A stretch of 27,134 nucleotides of DNA from an uncultured Oscillibacter sp. (GCA_910576845.1 CAJTJA010000031.1:1-27134), one strand, 5' to 3'; positions 1-7,744 are shown, counted from the first letter of the stretch. A program made the numbers and translations. Notes: a model not told the origin generated them from the sequence alone.

Positions 1-33
1 CTTCTTTTTCTCTTTTGGACCGTGCACGGCCCG

Positions 34-68
34 TTTTCTCTTTTTCTTCTGGCAAGAAAAAGAGAAAA
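34..68. repeat. A/T-rich perfect inverted repeat upstream of leuS
   Basis: A 15-base arm (34-48, TTTTCTCTTTTTCTT) is followed by a 5-base loop and its exact complement (54-68). The right arm runs into GGGGGGTGC. It could be the end of the preceding transcript or part of the leuS leader. No U-tract in the plus direction marks it as a simple terminator. A similar purine run ending in GGGGTGC lies near 2918-2942, so it may belong to a dispersed element. Confidence 0.5.
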
Positions 69-141
69 TGGGGGGTGCAATGAACCAGCCATCGCTGGTA
101 TCCAATCTCCCCCGCCCGAAGGGCGAGCAACATTCCCCGCT

Positions 142-170
142 TTGCAAAAGCGCCATAATAGCCATATTAT
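142..170 (+). promoter_or_regulatory. Possible leuS promoter
   Basis: TTGCAA (142-147) and TATTAT (165-170) are separated by exactly 17 bases. Transcription would begin about 12 bases before the leuS ATG at 190, giving a very short leader with the ribosome binding site at its 5' end. This is plausible but not certain. The real promoter may lie left of the window. Confidence 0.35.
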
Positions 171-189
171 AAATAAAAGGAGATCACAC

Positions 190-2616
190 ATGAAGTACGA
201 TTTCACCGCCATCGAAAAAAAATGGCAGGCCAAATGGCTGGAATCTAATCCCTTCGCCGCCGTCAACGGCGACAAGAGCCGGGAGAAATTCTTCGGCCTC
301 ATTGAGTTTCCCTATCCGTCCGGCCAGGGCCTCCATGTGGGCCACGCGCGGCCCTTCACCGCCATGGACATCATCTGCCGCAAGAAGCGGATGCAGGGTT
401 ATAACGTCCTCTTCCCCATCGGCTATGACGCCTTCGGCCTGCCCACGGAGAACTACGCCGTGAAAAACCACATTCACCCCGCCAAGGTTACACACGACAA
501 TGTGGAGAACTTCCGCGCTCAGCTCCGTATGCTGGGCTATTCCTTCGATTGGGACCGGGAGGTCAACACCACTGACCCGGACTATTACAAATGGACCCAG
601 TGGATTTTCCTCCAGATGTTCAAGAAGGGACTGGCCTATAAAGCGTCCATGCCTGTAAACTGGTGCACCAGCTGTAAGATCGTTCTGGCCAACGAGGAGG
701 TTGTGGAGGGCGTCTGCGAGCGCTGCGGCGGCGAGGTCATCCGGAAGGAGAAATCCCAGTGGATGCTGGCCATCACCAAATACGCCGACCGGCTCATCGA
801 CGATCTGGACGACGTGGACTTCATTAACCGGGTGAAGATCCAGCAGCGCAACTGGATTGGCCGCTCAGAGGGCACGGAGGTGGACTTCACCGCCACAAAC
901 GGCGACAAGCTGACGGTCTATACCACCCGGTGCGACACGCTGTTCGGTGTGACATATATGGTCATCTCTCCGGAGCATCCCTTCCTGGAACAGTGGAAGA
1001 GCCAGATCAAGAACTGGGACGAGGTAGCCGCCTACCAGGCCGAGGCCGCCCGGAAATCCGATTTTGAGCGGGGAGAGCTGAACAAGGAAAAGACCGGTGT
1101 CCGCCTGGACGGCATCGAGGCTGTGAATCCTGCCAACGGCAAGCATGTTCCCCTCTTTGTCTCCGATTATGTGCTGATGGGCTACGGTACCGGCATTGTC
1201 ATGGGCGTGCCGGGCCACGACCAGCGGGACTGGGACTTCGCCACGGCCTTCGGACTGCCCATCGTGGAGGTGGTCCAGGGCGGCGACATCACCAAGGAAG
1301 CCTTTGTCCTCAAGGACGACACGGGCATCATGGTGAACTCCGGCTTCTTAAACGGCATGACTGTCAAAGAAGCCATTCCGGCCATGAAGGAGCATGTGAC
1401 TAAAGAGGGCTACGGACGTCCTAAAACGAATTTCAAGCTCCGGGACTGGGTGTTCAGCCGTCAGCGCTACTGGGGCGAGCCCATCCCCCTGGTGAACTGC
1501 CCCAAGTGCGGCTGGGTTCCCCTGCCGGAGTCGGAGCTGCCCCTGCTTTTGCCCGAGGTGGAGAGCTATGAGGTCACCGACACCGGCGAGAGCCCCCTGG
1601 CGAAAATGACCGACTGGGTGAACACCGCCTGCCCGAAATGCGGCGGCCCCGCTCAGAGGGAGACGGATACCATGCCACAGTGGGCGGGCTCCAGCTGGTA
1701 TTTCCTCCGCTATATGGACCCCCACAACGACAAGGCTCTTGCTTCCAAGGAGGCTCTGGACTACTGGTCTCCCGTGGATTGGTACAACGGTGGTATGGAG
1801 CACACGACACTGCACCTGCTCTACAGCCGCTTCTGGCACAAGTTCCTCTATGACATCGGCGTGGTGCCTACCAAGGAGCCTTACGCCAAGCGGACCAGCC
1901 ACGGGATGATCCTGGGCGAGGGCGGGGAGAAGATGTCCAAGTCCCGGGGCAACGTGGTGAACCCCAACGATATTGTGGCCCAGTACGGCGCGGATACCAT
2001 GCGCCTGTATATCATGTTCGTGGGCGATTTCGAGCAGGCGGCCATCTGGTCCACTGAGGCGGTGAAGGGATCCAAGCGGTTCTTAGACCGGGTGTGGAAC
2101 CTGGCGGAAAATGCTGCGGACGATCCGAATCCCTCTCCCGCCAACGAGGCGGTTCTCCACCGGACCATCAAAAAGGTCACCTCAGACATCGACAGCCTGA
2201 AAATGAACACGGCCATCGCCTCCATGATGACGGCGGTGAATGAGCTGACGGCCAACGGGGTCACCAAGGGGGACATGAAGGTCCTGATTCAGCTGCTGAA
2301 TCCCTTTGCTCCCCATATCACGGAGGAGCTGTGGGAGCGCTTTGGCTTTGCCGCCGAGACGGGGAAAATGTGCTGCCAGAGCGTCTGGCCCGTCTACGAC
2401 GAGAGCAAGACGGTGGCCTCCACGGTGGACTTCGCCGTCCAGGTGAACGGCAAGCTGAAGGGCACTGTGTCCATGCCTACGGACAGCGAAGAGACTGCCG
2501 TAGTAGAGGCGGCCCTGACCGTGGAAAAGGTCCGGAAGGCCACTGAGGGAATGAAGGTAGTCAAGACCATCTTCGTCAAAAACCGGCTGGTGAATTTGAT
2601 TGTGAAGCCACAGTAA
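190..2616 (+). CDS. leuS: Leucyl-tRNA synthetase
   Basis: This cytoplasmic class Ia aminoacyl-tRNA synthetase charges tRNA-Leu with leucine. The protein is 808 aa, normal for bacterial LeuRS. Visible signatures are the HIGH-type motif HVGH (residues 49-52), the KMSKS loop (581-585), and an inserted CP1 editing domain with TTRCDT (245-250, usually TTRPDT) and GHDQRD whose Asp347 is the conserved editing aspartate. Two CxxC pairs, near 158-180 and around 440-490, look like the zinc-binding knuckles common in this family. The open frame extends upstream to base 22, but the ATG at 190 is chosen because AAAAGGAG lies just before it and the upstream residues do not resemble LeuRS. The gene is followed at once by a strong terminator, so it appears to be the last or only gene of its transcript. 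No T-box is visible in the 189 bases before it. Confidence 0.97.
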   Translation: MKYDFTAIEKKWQAKWLESNPFAAVNGDKSREKFFGLIEFPYPSGQGLHVGHARPFTAMDIICRKKRMQGYNVLFPIGYDAFGLPTENYAVKNHIHPAKVTHDNVENFRAQLRMLGYSFDWDREVNTTDPDYYKWTQWIFLQMFKKGLAYKASMPVNWCTSCKIVLANEEVVEGVCERCGGEVIRKEKSQWMLAITKYADRLIDDLDDVDFINRVKIQQRNWIGRSEGTEVDFTATNGDKLTVYTTRCDTLFGVTYMVISPEHPFLEQWKSQIKNWDEVAAYQAEAARKSDFERGELNKEKTGVRLDGIEAVNPANGKHVPLFVSDYVLMGYGTGIVMGVPGHDQRDWDFATAFGLPIVEVVQGGDITKEAFVLKDDTGIMVNSGFLNGMTVKEAIPAMKEHVTKEGYGRPKTNFKLRDWVFSRQRYWGEPIPLVNCPKCGWVPLPESELPLLLPEVESYEVTDTGESPLAKMTDWVNTACPKCGGPAQRETDTMPQWAGSSWYFLRYMDPHNDKALASKEALDYWSPVDWYNGGMEHTTLHLLYSRFWHKFLYDIGVVPTKEPYAKRTSHGMILGEGGEKMSKSRGNVVNPNDIVAQYGADTMRLYIMFVGDFEQAAIWSTEAVKGSKRFLDRVWNLAENAADDPNPSPANEAVLHRTIKKVTSDIDSLKMNTAIASMMTAVNELTANGVTKGDMKVLIQLLNPFAPHITEELWERFGFAAETGKMCCQSVWPVYDESKTVASTVDFAVQVNGKLKGTVSMPTDSEETAVVEAALTVEKVRKATEGMKVVKTIFVKNRLVNLIVKPQ

Positions 2617-2625
2617 CGGCTTGGG

Positions 2626-2661
2626 GATGCGGCCATCATGATGGCCGCATCCTTCTTTTTT
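2626..2661 (+). terminator. Rho-independent terminator of leuS
   Basis: A perfect 11-bp stem (GATGCGGCCAT, 2626-2636, with its complement 2641-2651) closes a CATG loop and is followed by CTTCTTTTTT. It lies 10 bases after the leuS stop. Confidence 0.92.
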
Positions 2662-2674
2662 CGTTTATCTCTCA

Positions 2675-2896
2675 TTAAGCCTTGTTTGAAAATTGGCGGA
2701 ATGCCGGATTGGGGCAGATTTTTTACCCAGAGGGCATGTGATATCTGTAAGGCGGCAGAGCCGCCAACGGCTGTCCAATCGCCAGGCAAGGCGATCTGAT
2801 GCGGGAATCCTGACGGATTTCAAGGGAAATCAACACAGTTCTGGTGGAAAAAGATGCTGCAAGATGGCGTTTTGACATTTTTCAAACAAGGCCTAA
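2675..2896. mobile_element. MITE-like repeat, copy A (222 bp)
   Basis: The ends are inverted repeats: 2675-2693 (TTAAGCCTTGTTTGAAAAT) and 2877-2896, whose complement reads TTAGGCCTTGTTTGAAAAAT. No transposase frame lies inside. Segments recur in order at 14530-14696: the GGCCTTGTT end, AGAATGCC/GGAATGCC, GGCAGAGCCG, GCCAGGCAA, AACACAGT and GG(T/C)GGAAA. The inner 20-mer at 2804-2823 also occurs at 17908-17927. This fits a non-autonomous mobile element or structured extragenic repeat. No target-site duplication could be confirmed. Confidence 0.65.
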
Positions 2897-3168
2897 ACGG
2901 ATAAGAAATGTTCTTTTAGAAGAAGAAAAAGAAAGGGGTGCCGCAACGCAAGCGAAGCGGCTGCGGCGAAAGAGAAGGAATGAAGTGGGTGAGGCCTTCG
3001 CCGAAGGCGAGGAAAAGCTGATTCTATTTCAGCGGGGAAGCGAAAAAGAATATAGGATTTTGGATGCGGAGCAGCTGTACACCTGTAAGGCGAAGTGAAC
3101 AACATGTCCGGGAGGGTTCCGCTTTTTGTGAATTGTTACGAAAATGAAACACTATTTTCTGCGCTGGC
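2897..3168. other. Gene-free stretch with hairpins and purine-rich tract
   Basis: Between the repeat and the nfeD promoter lies a GA-rich run (2913-2938), a G/C-rich palindromic stretch (2939-2967) and a short hairpin CCTTCGCCGAAGG (2993-3005). An 84-codon frame crosses it (2844-3098), but it begins inside the repeat, is dominated by Arg, Glu and Lys from the purine run, and lacks a ribosome binding site. No gene is called. Confidence 0.5.
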
Positions 3169-3169
3169 A

Positions 3170-3178
3170 TGCTATACT
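3170..3178 (+). promoter_or_regulatory. Extended -10 promoter for the nfeD-like operon
   Basis: TGCTATACT is an extended -10 element (TGn then TATACT at 3173-3178), about 40 bases upstream of the start at 3219. No good -35 is visible, which extended -10 promoters can tolerate. Confidence 0.5.
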
Positions 3179-3218
3179 GTAAGTGAACGGAAAGCCCGCG
3201 TTTGGAAGGAGGCGTTTT

Positions 3219-3689
3219 ATGAACATTTTGATCTGGTTGTGGTTAGGAGCCATTGTCCTCTTCGGCGTGGCTGAGGTGATGACAGACGGCATGGTTTCCA
3301 TCTGGTTTGTTGTCGGCTCTCTGGCCGCCCTATTTACCTGTATGTCAGGCTGGTCTCTGGGCGGCATATCCCAAGAAGGGACCCAGGTACTGGTGTTCGC
3401 CATTGTATCCGCCGCAGCATTGGTGCTCAGCCGACCGTTGGTCCGCCGGTTTATGACAAAGCCTAACATACCGACGAATCTGGACCGGGTTCTTGGCATG
3501 GTGGCCAAGGTTACGGAAGCCGTAGACAACGAACGGGCCTCCGGCGCGGTCTATGTGGATGGTAAAACCTGGACTGCCCGGAGCGACGATGGTTCCGTTA
3601 TCCCCGCCGGGACCCAGGTAAAGGTGCAGAAGATCGAGGGCGTCAAGCTCCTGGTCCATATATCTGAGAAAGTGGAGGTAAGAAAATAA
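3219..3689 (+). CDS. NfeD-like membrane protein
   Basis: This 156-aa integral membrane protein has hydrophobic segments in residues 3-20, 25-45 and 57-75. They are followed by a C-terminal soluble beta domain (about 95-150: GMVAKVTEAVDN, then VDGKTWTARSDD and GTQVKVQKIEG) typical of the NfeD OB-fold. NfeD proteins pair with SPFH/stomatin proteins in membrane microdomains, and the next gene is exactly such a partner. The start is ATG 3219 behind GGAAGGAGG. The longer frame from 3183 lacks a ribosome binding site. The stop shares one base with the ATG of the next gene (TAATG), so the two are translationally coupled. This is the short NfeD form without the N-terminal ClpP-like protease domain. 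Confidence 0.88.
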   Translation: MNILIWLWLGAIVLFGVAEVMTDGMVSIWFVVGSLAALFTCMSGWSLGGISQEGTQVLVFAIVSAAALVLSRPLVRRFMTKPNIPTNLDRVLGMVAKVTEAVDNERASGAVYVDGKTWTARSDDGSVIPAGTQVKVQKIEGVKLLVHISEKVEVRK

Positions 3690-4624
3690 TGCTTTGGATT
3701 CCAATTTCCGCCGTTATCATTTTGCTGGTTATCCTGATTATTTCCAATGTCCATATTGTCCAGCAGTCCCGGGCCTATGTTGTAGAATGGCTGGGCCAGT
3801 TTCACACGGTTTGGAACCAGGGCCCGCATGTCAAGGTTCCCTTTGTCATGCGGGTGGTAAAAAAGGTGTCCTTAAAAGAACAGGTAGCGGATTTTCCGCC
3901 CCAGCCCGTGATTACCAAGGACAATGTCACGATGCAGATTGACACAGTAATTTACTTCCAGATTACCGATCCCAAACTCTATACATATGGCGTGGAACAT
4001 CCCATGAATGCCATCGAGAACCTGACCGCCACCACTTTGCGGAACATCATTGGTGATATGGACCTGGAACAGTCTCTGACCAGCCGGGACATTATTAATT
4101 CCCGAATGCGCTCCATTCTGGACGAGGCAACGGACCCTTGGGGCATTAAGGTCAACCGTGTTGAGCTGAAAAACATCATTCCGCCGAAAGACATTCAGAA
4201 CGCTATGGAAAAGCAGATGAAGGCCGAGCGGGAGCGCCGGGAATCCGTACTTCAGGCCAAGGGCCAAAAGGAATCTCAGGTTTTGGTGGCCGAGGGCGAA
4301 AAACAGGCTGCTATCCTCCGGGCCACTGCTGCGAAGGAAGCCGCCATTCTGAAGGCCGAGGGTGAAAAAGAAGCCCGTATTATGGCCGCGGCGGCAGAGG
4401 CCGAGGCTATCATGAAGGTGCAGACAGCCCTGGCGGAATCCCTGAAACTGCTGAATGAAGCCGCGCCCAACGACCAGGTGGTGAAGCTGAAGGCGCTGGA
4501 AGCCATGCAGAAGGTAGCCGACGGCCAGGCAACCAAGATTATCATTCCCAGCGAGCTGCAGGGATTGGCGGGGTTGGCCGCCAGCGCCAAGGCAATGTTT
4601 GAAAACGAGGAACCGAAGAAGTAA
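3689..4624 (+). CDS. SPFH/stomatin-like membrane scaffold protein (QmcA/YbbK type)
   Basis: The protein is 311 aa. It begins with one transmembrane anchor (residues 3-20, rich in I, L and V), then an SPFH/band-7 domain (about 25-185). A long Ala/Glu/Lys-rich coiled coil follows (about 170-245, with repeated AEGEK and KEAAILKAEGEKEA) and a short C-terminal tail containing IIIPSELQG. Family members form oligomeric rings that organise membrane microdomains and often influence membrane protease or phage susceptibility. The gene overlaps the nfeD-like gene by one base, and its GTAAGAAA... upstream region ends in GGAGG (3675-3679). Length and domain order match the QmcA/YbbK group. The specific client in this organism cannot be read from sequence. 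Confidence 0.92.
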   Translation: MLWIPISAVIILLVILIISNVHIVQQSRAYVVEWLGQFHTVWNQGPHVKVPFVMRVVKKVSLKEQVADFPPQPVITKDNVTMQIDTVIYFQITDPKLYTYGVEHPMNAIENLTATTLRNIIGDMDLEQSLTSRDIINSRMRSILDEATDPWGIKVNRVELKNIIPPKDIQNAMEKQMKAERERRESVLQAKGQKESQVLVAEGEKQAAILRATAAKEAAILKAEGEKEARIMAAAAEAEAIMKVQTALAESLKLLNEAAPNDQVVKLKALEAMQKVADGQATKIIIPSELQGLAGLAASAKAMFENEEPKK

Positions 4625-4640
4625 ATTGAGACGATAGACC

Positions 4641-4668
4641 GGGGCCCCGTCCAGCCGGACGGGGCCCC
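4641..4668. terminator. Strong GC hairpin between convergent genes
   Basis: GGGGCCCCGTCC (4641-4652), loop AGCC, then the exact complement (4657-4668). It lies 16 bases after the SPFH stop and between converging transcripts. It lacks a T-run on either strand, so it is a terminator-like hairpin or processing barrier rather than a textbook intrinsic terminator. Confidence 0.55.
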
Positions 4669-4752
4669 TGCTGTATGCGCCGCCCGGGGGGGCCGCTGCC
4701 GTTCAATTCTTTGCGCTTTATCAGAGCTTAACATCCAGAAAATAAAATAAAA

Positions 4753-5088
4753 TCATACTTGCTCAGGTAAATGACGATCTCCCCATTTTTTCATATAGCT
4801 GAGTACATCTATGAAGCTCCCGCCTAAATCGGACAGGGTGTATTCAACCCGGGGAGGAATCTCTTTATAGTCATGCCGGATCAAAAAACCATCAGCTTCC
4901 AATTCCCGAAGCTGTTTTGTCAGAGACGACTCTGTTATTTCACCAAGCTGGCGGCGCAGCGCTCCAAACCTGTGGATGTCATGGAAGGCAATATAGTAGA
5001 GAATTTCAAGCTTCCACTTGCCGCCTAAAATTTTCTGAAGTGTTGACATGGTTTTGCAGCGTTGGACTGCCGCGTTGCTTTTTCTCAT
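4753..5088 (-). CDS. HxlR-family winged-helix transcriptional regulator
   Basis: The protein is 111 aa, the usual size for HxlR/YodB-type regulators. Family features are a Cys near the N-terminus (Cys11), ILGGKWKLEILYYI (helix 1-2), FGALRRQLGEITESSLTKQLRELEADGFLIR (recognition helix and wing start), then YTLSDLG and a terminal helix. HxlR proteins are dimers that often sense electrophiles, disulfide stress or aldehydes through an N-terminal cysteine, and commonly control a divergent neighbour. The ATG at 5088 follows AGGAGG with good spacing, and TATAAT (complement of 5110-5115) lies just upstream. The divergent neighbour is a radical SAM gene, and the shared spacer has a GTAC dyad. Autoregulation and control of the neighbour are inferred. 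Confidence 0.9.
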   Translation of the reverse strand: MRKSNAAVQRCKTMSTLQKILGGKWKLEILYYIAFHDIHRFGALRRQLGEITESSLTKQLRELEADGFLIRHDYKEIPPRVEYTLSDLGGSFIDVLSYMKKWGDRHLPEQV

Positions 5089-5139
5089 CTTTCATAACCT
5101 CCTGCCGGCATTATAACGCTGCTGCGTGAAAAAAGAAAG

Positions 5140-5166
5140 GTACTGCATAAAAGTACAGTACTTTTT
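5140..5166. promoter_or_regulatory. GTAC dyad, candidate HxlR operator
   Basis: AAAAGTAC-A-GTACTTTT (5149-5165) is a perfect 17-base palindrome, and a third GTAC lies at 5140-5143. HxlR-family operators are typically short TAC/GTA-type dyads. The palindrome overlaps the likely -35 region of the radical SAM promoter (TATAAT at 5184-5189) and lies upstream of the hxlR -10. Binding would be expected to block the radical SAM promoter. Confidence 0.6.
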
Positions 5167-5189
5167 ATTTTTTTGTGCCATGATATAAT
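5161..5189 (+). promoter_or_regulatory. Promoter of the radical SAM gene
   Basis: A consensus TATAAT (5184-5189) lies 26 bases before the GTG start. With a 17-base spacer the -35 would be the poor CTTTTT, inside the GTAC palindrome. A poor -35 under an operator fits an activatable or repressible promoter. Confidence 0.55.
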
Positions 5190-5214
5190 GGCGAAAAATC
5201 AAGGAGGTTATACC

Positions 5215-6150
5215 GTGCGCTACACAGGAACGATATGGAGGCCGCCGTATGAGGCCGCTTCACTGCTGTTGGAGGCAACAGCGGGCTGTACTCACCACAA
5301 ATGCAAATTTTGTACGCTTTATAATGATTTGCCGTTTAAATTTAGAATGTCACCTCTTGAAGATATAGAGAGCGATCTGCGGGAGGCGCAGCTTTTGAGC
5401 ACAGATCCCATTTCGATGCTGACGGTGCGCCTGCGGGGAATGCCCAGGCCGGAACCCGCCCGGCGGGCTTTTTTGGTGGGGGCAAATCCGTTTGTATTGA
5501 AGTATGACCGGCTTATGACCATCGCTGACATGACCCGCAGATACATTCCGTCCATTAAAACGATAGGATGCTTTGCGAGAATTACAGATATTACACATAA
5601 GTCGGATGAGGAATTGGCTGATCTTCACCGGGCCGGATATGACGGCTTGACCATCGGAATGGAAACCGGTGATGATGAAGCTCTGCGTTTTATGAACAAA
5701 GGCTATACCGCCTCCGATATTGTAAAACAATGCGGCCGCCTGGATCAGGCCGGCATCCATTACAGTTTCTTTTACTTAGCGGGCATCTCTGGCGCTGGCC
5801 GGGGTAAAATCGGCGCAGAGGCAACCGCTGGCGTCTGCAATCAGCTTCGTCCTATATTGATTGGCGTGAATATGCTGACGATTTACCCGGAATCGGAGCT
5901 TTATCAGGAAATTCAGCGGGGAAGATGGAACGCGGAGAGCGAGATTGAGAAATACGAGGAAATGCGCGCCCTGCTTGAAAATCTGGAAATACCTGCCCAA
6001 TTTGCTGCATTGGGCGCGTCAAATGCTTTTCAGTTCCAGGGAACTTTGCCGGAGGATAAAAAGACCCTGATGGCGGCGCTTGATAAGATTATTGCAGCCG
6101 GGCGGGAAGATGATTTGAGGGAATACCGCAGGAATCTTTCCCACTTGTAA
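5215..6150 (+). CDS. Radical SAM protein (COG1032-like)
   Basis: This 311-aa enzyme carries an N-terminal [4Fe-4S] site at Cys25, Cys30 and Cys33 (GCTHHKCKFCTLY). The spacing is CX4CX2C rather than the canonical CX3CX2C. Further radical-SAM barrel features are DGLTIGMETGDDEALRFMNKG (around 145-165, the GxE-type SAM-binding strand) and a C-terminal half ending in a helical region. Family members use SAM to generate a 5'-deoxyadenosyl radical. The substrate is not evident, and no B12-binding or SPASM-like cysteine cluster is seen. GTG 5215 is chosen because AAGGAGGT precedes it by 6 bases. The frame extends to a TTG at 5173 without a binding site. It is divergent from the HxlR regulator and has no downstream partner on the same strand within 360 bases. 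Confidence 0.88.
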   Translation: MRYTGTIWRPPYEAASLLLEATAGCTHHKCKFCTLYNDLPFKFRMSPLEDIESDLREAQLLSTDPISMLTVRLRGMPRPEPARRAFLVGANPFVLKYDRLMTIADMTRRYIPSIKTIGCFARITDITHKSDEELADLHRAGYDGLTIGMETGDDEALRFMNKGYTASDIVKQCGRLDQAGIHYSFFYLAGISGAGRGKIGAEATAGVCNQLRPILIGVNMLTIYPESELYQEIQRGRWNAESEIEKYEEMRALLENLEIPAQFAALGASNAFQFQGTLPEDKKTLMAALDKIIAAGREDDLREYRRNLSHL

Positions 6151-6248
6151 AAATATCGGCTTTCATGCACCTCTTACAGTGTGATGGCAACTGAAGACAA
6201 TTATAAAAACAGATAGAAATTTTTCCTGAAGATACAAGGAAACGTATA

Positions 6249-6316
6249 GGACCAACCGCCTTCGTGGTCCAACATTTTTCAAGGGAGTTGAAAACCCATA
6301 CAGCACCTGTTATACT
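6249..6316 (+). promoter_or_regulatory. Strong promoter preceded by a small hairpin
   Basis: TTGAAA (6288-6293), a 17-base spacer and TATACT (6311-6316) make a near-consensus promoter. Just upstream, GGACCA/TGGTCC (6249-6270) forms a 6-bp hairpin. The transcript would run about 190 bases, through repeat copy B, before the methyltransferase start at 6514. The 14-mer TATACTGAGAAAAA at this promoter recurs in a similar minus-strand promoter ending at 16771. Confidence 0.6.
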
Positions 6317-6360
6317 GAGAAAAAAGACTGCATAAACCCTCATGTGCATTCTTATACCGG

Positions 6361-6480
6361 AAATCCCCCTGATCTGCGTCAGGAAGCCTTGAAAGCCGTC
6401 AGGATTCCTGCGGGGCCCTTCCTTGACAGGAGGAATTTCTGCCGCGAATCTGCGCGCATTGATTGAATCCGTTCTCCCTT
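6361..6480. repeat. Dispersed repeat, copy B (about 120 bp)
   Basis: This segment aligns end to end, by eye at roughly 75% identity and with only small gaps, with the reverse complement of 17835-17956. The most conserved parts are TGATCTGCGTCAG, CCGTCAGGATTCCTG, CCTTCCTTG and AATTTCTG. It fills most of the gap between the radical SAM gene and the methyltransferase. The rest of the gap (6151-6287) shows nothing recognisable. Confidence 0.75.
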
Positions 6481-6513
6481 AAATAAATTTCAAAAGAAAA
6501 GGAGGGACCCGTT

Positions 6514-7623
6514 TTGACCCTGACGATTCCCTGTCTGCTGGGGCTTGAGAGCTTGGTGGCCGACGAAATAAAGCGCCTTGGCTTAAAAAATGTACGAGCT
6601 GAGAACGGCCGGGTCCACTGTGACGGTTCCTTGGCCGATATTCCCCGCCTGAATATGAATCTGCGCTGCGGAGCGCGGGTGCTGATGGAGCTGGGGTCGT
6701 TTCCCGTTCCGGATTTTGAGGCTCTGTTTCAAGGCGTATTATCCTTGCCATGGGAGGAGTTTATCCCAAAAGACGGGGAATTTCCCGTAAAGGGTTACTG
6801 CCTGAGCTCCGCGCTTCATTCCGTTCCTGCCTGCCAGGCTGTCGTAAAAAAAGCTGCTGCCCGGCGATTGGGAAATGTATATGGCTGCGAGACTCTGCCG
6901 GAAACAGGCGGCCGGTATCAGATTCAGTTCGCCATTATTAAGGATCAAGCGTCGCTGTACCTGGATACCTCCGGCGAAGGTCTTTACAAACGAGGCTATC
7001 GGGCGCAGAATATGGGCGCGCCCCTTCGGGAGACATTGGCGGCGGCTCTGGTAATCCTTTCCCGTTACCGGGGAAAAGATCCATTCTGCGATCCTTTCTG
7101 CGGCTCCGGGACGATTCCCATTGAGGCGGCTCTGATTGCAAAAAACCGCGCTCCTGGCCTGGACCGCCGTTTTGCCGCACAGAGGTGGAAGTCCGTGGAT
7201 TCAAAGCTGTGGATGGATGCGGCGGATGAGGCGCTGGACAAGGAATTCCACGGGCATTATGATATCTGGGGCGGCGATATTGACCCGGCGGCGGTGGAGC
7301 TGGCCCGGCACAATGCGGCTCTGGCGGGAGTGGAGGACTGCATCTGCTTTGAAAAGGCAGACGCGGGGAAATTCCGGCGGGGGAGCGAATACGGACAGCT
7401 GGTGACAAATCCCCCCTATGGCGAACGTCTTTTGGAAAGGCGTGAGGCGGAGGAATTATACAGGGCTTTCGGAAGGGCTTTGGAATGCCTTCCGCCCAAA
7501 TGGCGGGTGCTGGTGCTGAGCTCCCACACGGAGTTTGAACGCTGCTTTGGGCGTCCGGCAGATAAAAAGCGGAAATTATATAATGGCATGCTGAAATGCG
7601 ATGTATTCATGTATGGAAGATAA
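6514..7623 (+). CDS. THUMP-domain class I RNA methyltransferase (RlmL/YpsC-like)
   Basis: The protein is 369 aa. The N-terminal part (about 1-60 with a THUMP region to about 155) resembles RNA-binding ferredoxin-like/THUMP domains. The C-terminal Rossmann methyltransferase shows DPFCGSGT (193-200, SAM-binding motif I), GGDIDPAAVELARHNA (253-268, acidic ribose-binding strand) and the catalytic NPPY (299-302) typical of N2-guanine or N6-adenine methylation. It matches the RlmL group that makes m2G in 23S rRNA, without the C-terminal RlmK half fused in E. coli. It is therefore likely the YpsC-type single-domain enzyme. The TTG start at 6514 is set by GGAGGG 8 bases upstream. No in-frame ATG precedes the conserved region. 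A terminator follows at 7705. The exact target guanine is inferred from family. Confidence 0.9.
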   Translation: MTLTIPCLLGLESLVADEIKRLGLKNVRAENGRVHCDGSLADIPRLNMNLRCGARVLMELGSFPVPDFEALFQGVLSLPWEEFIPKDGEFPVKGYCLSSALHSVPACQAVVKKAAARRLGNVYGCETLPETGGRYQIQFAIIKDQASLYLDTSGEGLYKRGYRAQNMGAPLRETLAAALVILSRYRGKDPFCDPFCGSGTIPIEAALIAKNRAPGLDRRFAAQRWKSVDSKLWMDAADEALDKEFHGHYDIWGGDIDPAAVELARHNAALAGVEDCICFEKADAGKFRRGSEYGQLVTNPPYGERLLERREAEELYRAFGRALECLPPKWRVLVLSSHTEFERCFGRPADKKRKLYNGMLKCDVFMYGR

Positions 7624-7704
7624 GCGCTTGCAGTGTCTGGCGGCAAAATCCCTCGCCTATTTGGCATTCCCAGCTTATGGATACAGGTTCTAAGACATAA
7701 AACG

Positions 7705-7743
7705 GCGGCCGGCAGAAAATTTTTGCCGGCCGCGTCCTTTTCT
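7705..7743 (+). terminator. Terminator of the methyltransferase gene
   Basis: A perfect 10-bp stem GCGGCCGGCA (7705-7714) and its complement (7724-7733) is followed by GTCCTTTTCT. It lies 80 bases after the stop. Confidence 0.8.
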
Positions 7744-7744
7744 A

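Noticed and set aside
1..189. T-box or other riboswitch ahead of leuS
   Set aside because: No GGTGG T-box sequence, specifier arm or terminator/antiterminator pair is visible. Only an A/T-rich inverted repeat is present.
2844..3098. 84-codon open frame after leuS
   Set aside because: It starts inside a repeat element, lacks a ribosome binding site, and its composition simply reflects a GA-rich tract.
4641..4668. Classical intrinsic terminator after the SPFH gene
   Set aside because: The stem is very strong but no T-run follows on either strand, so it is listed only as a terminator-like hairpin.
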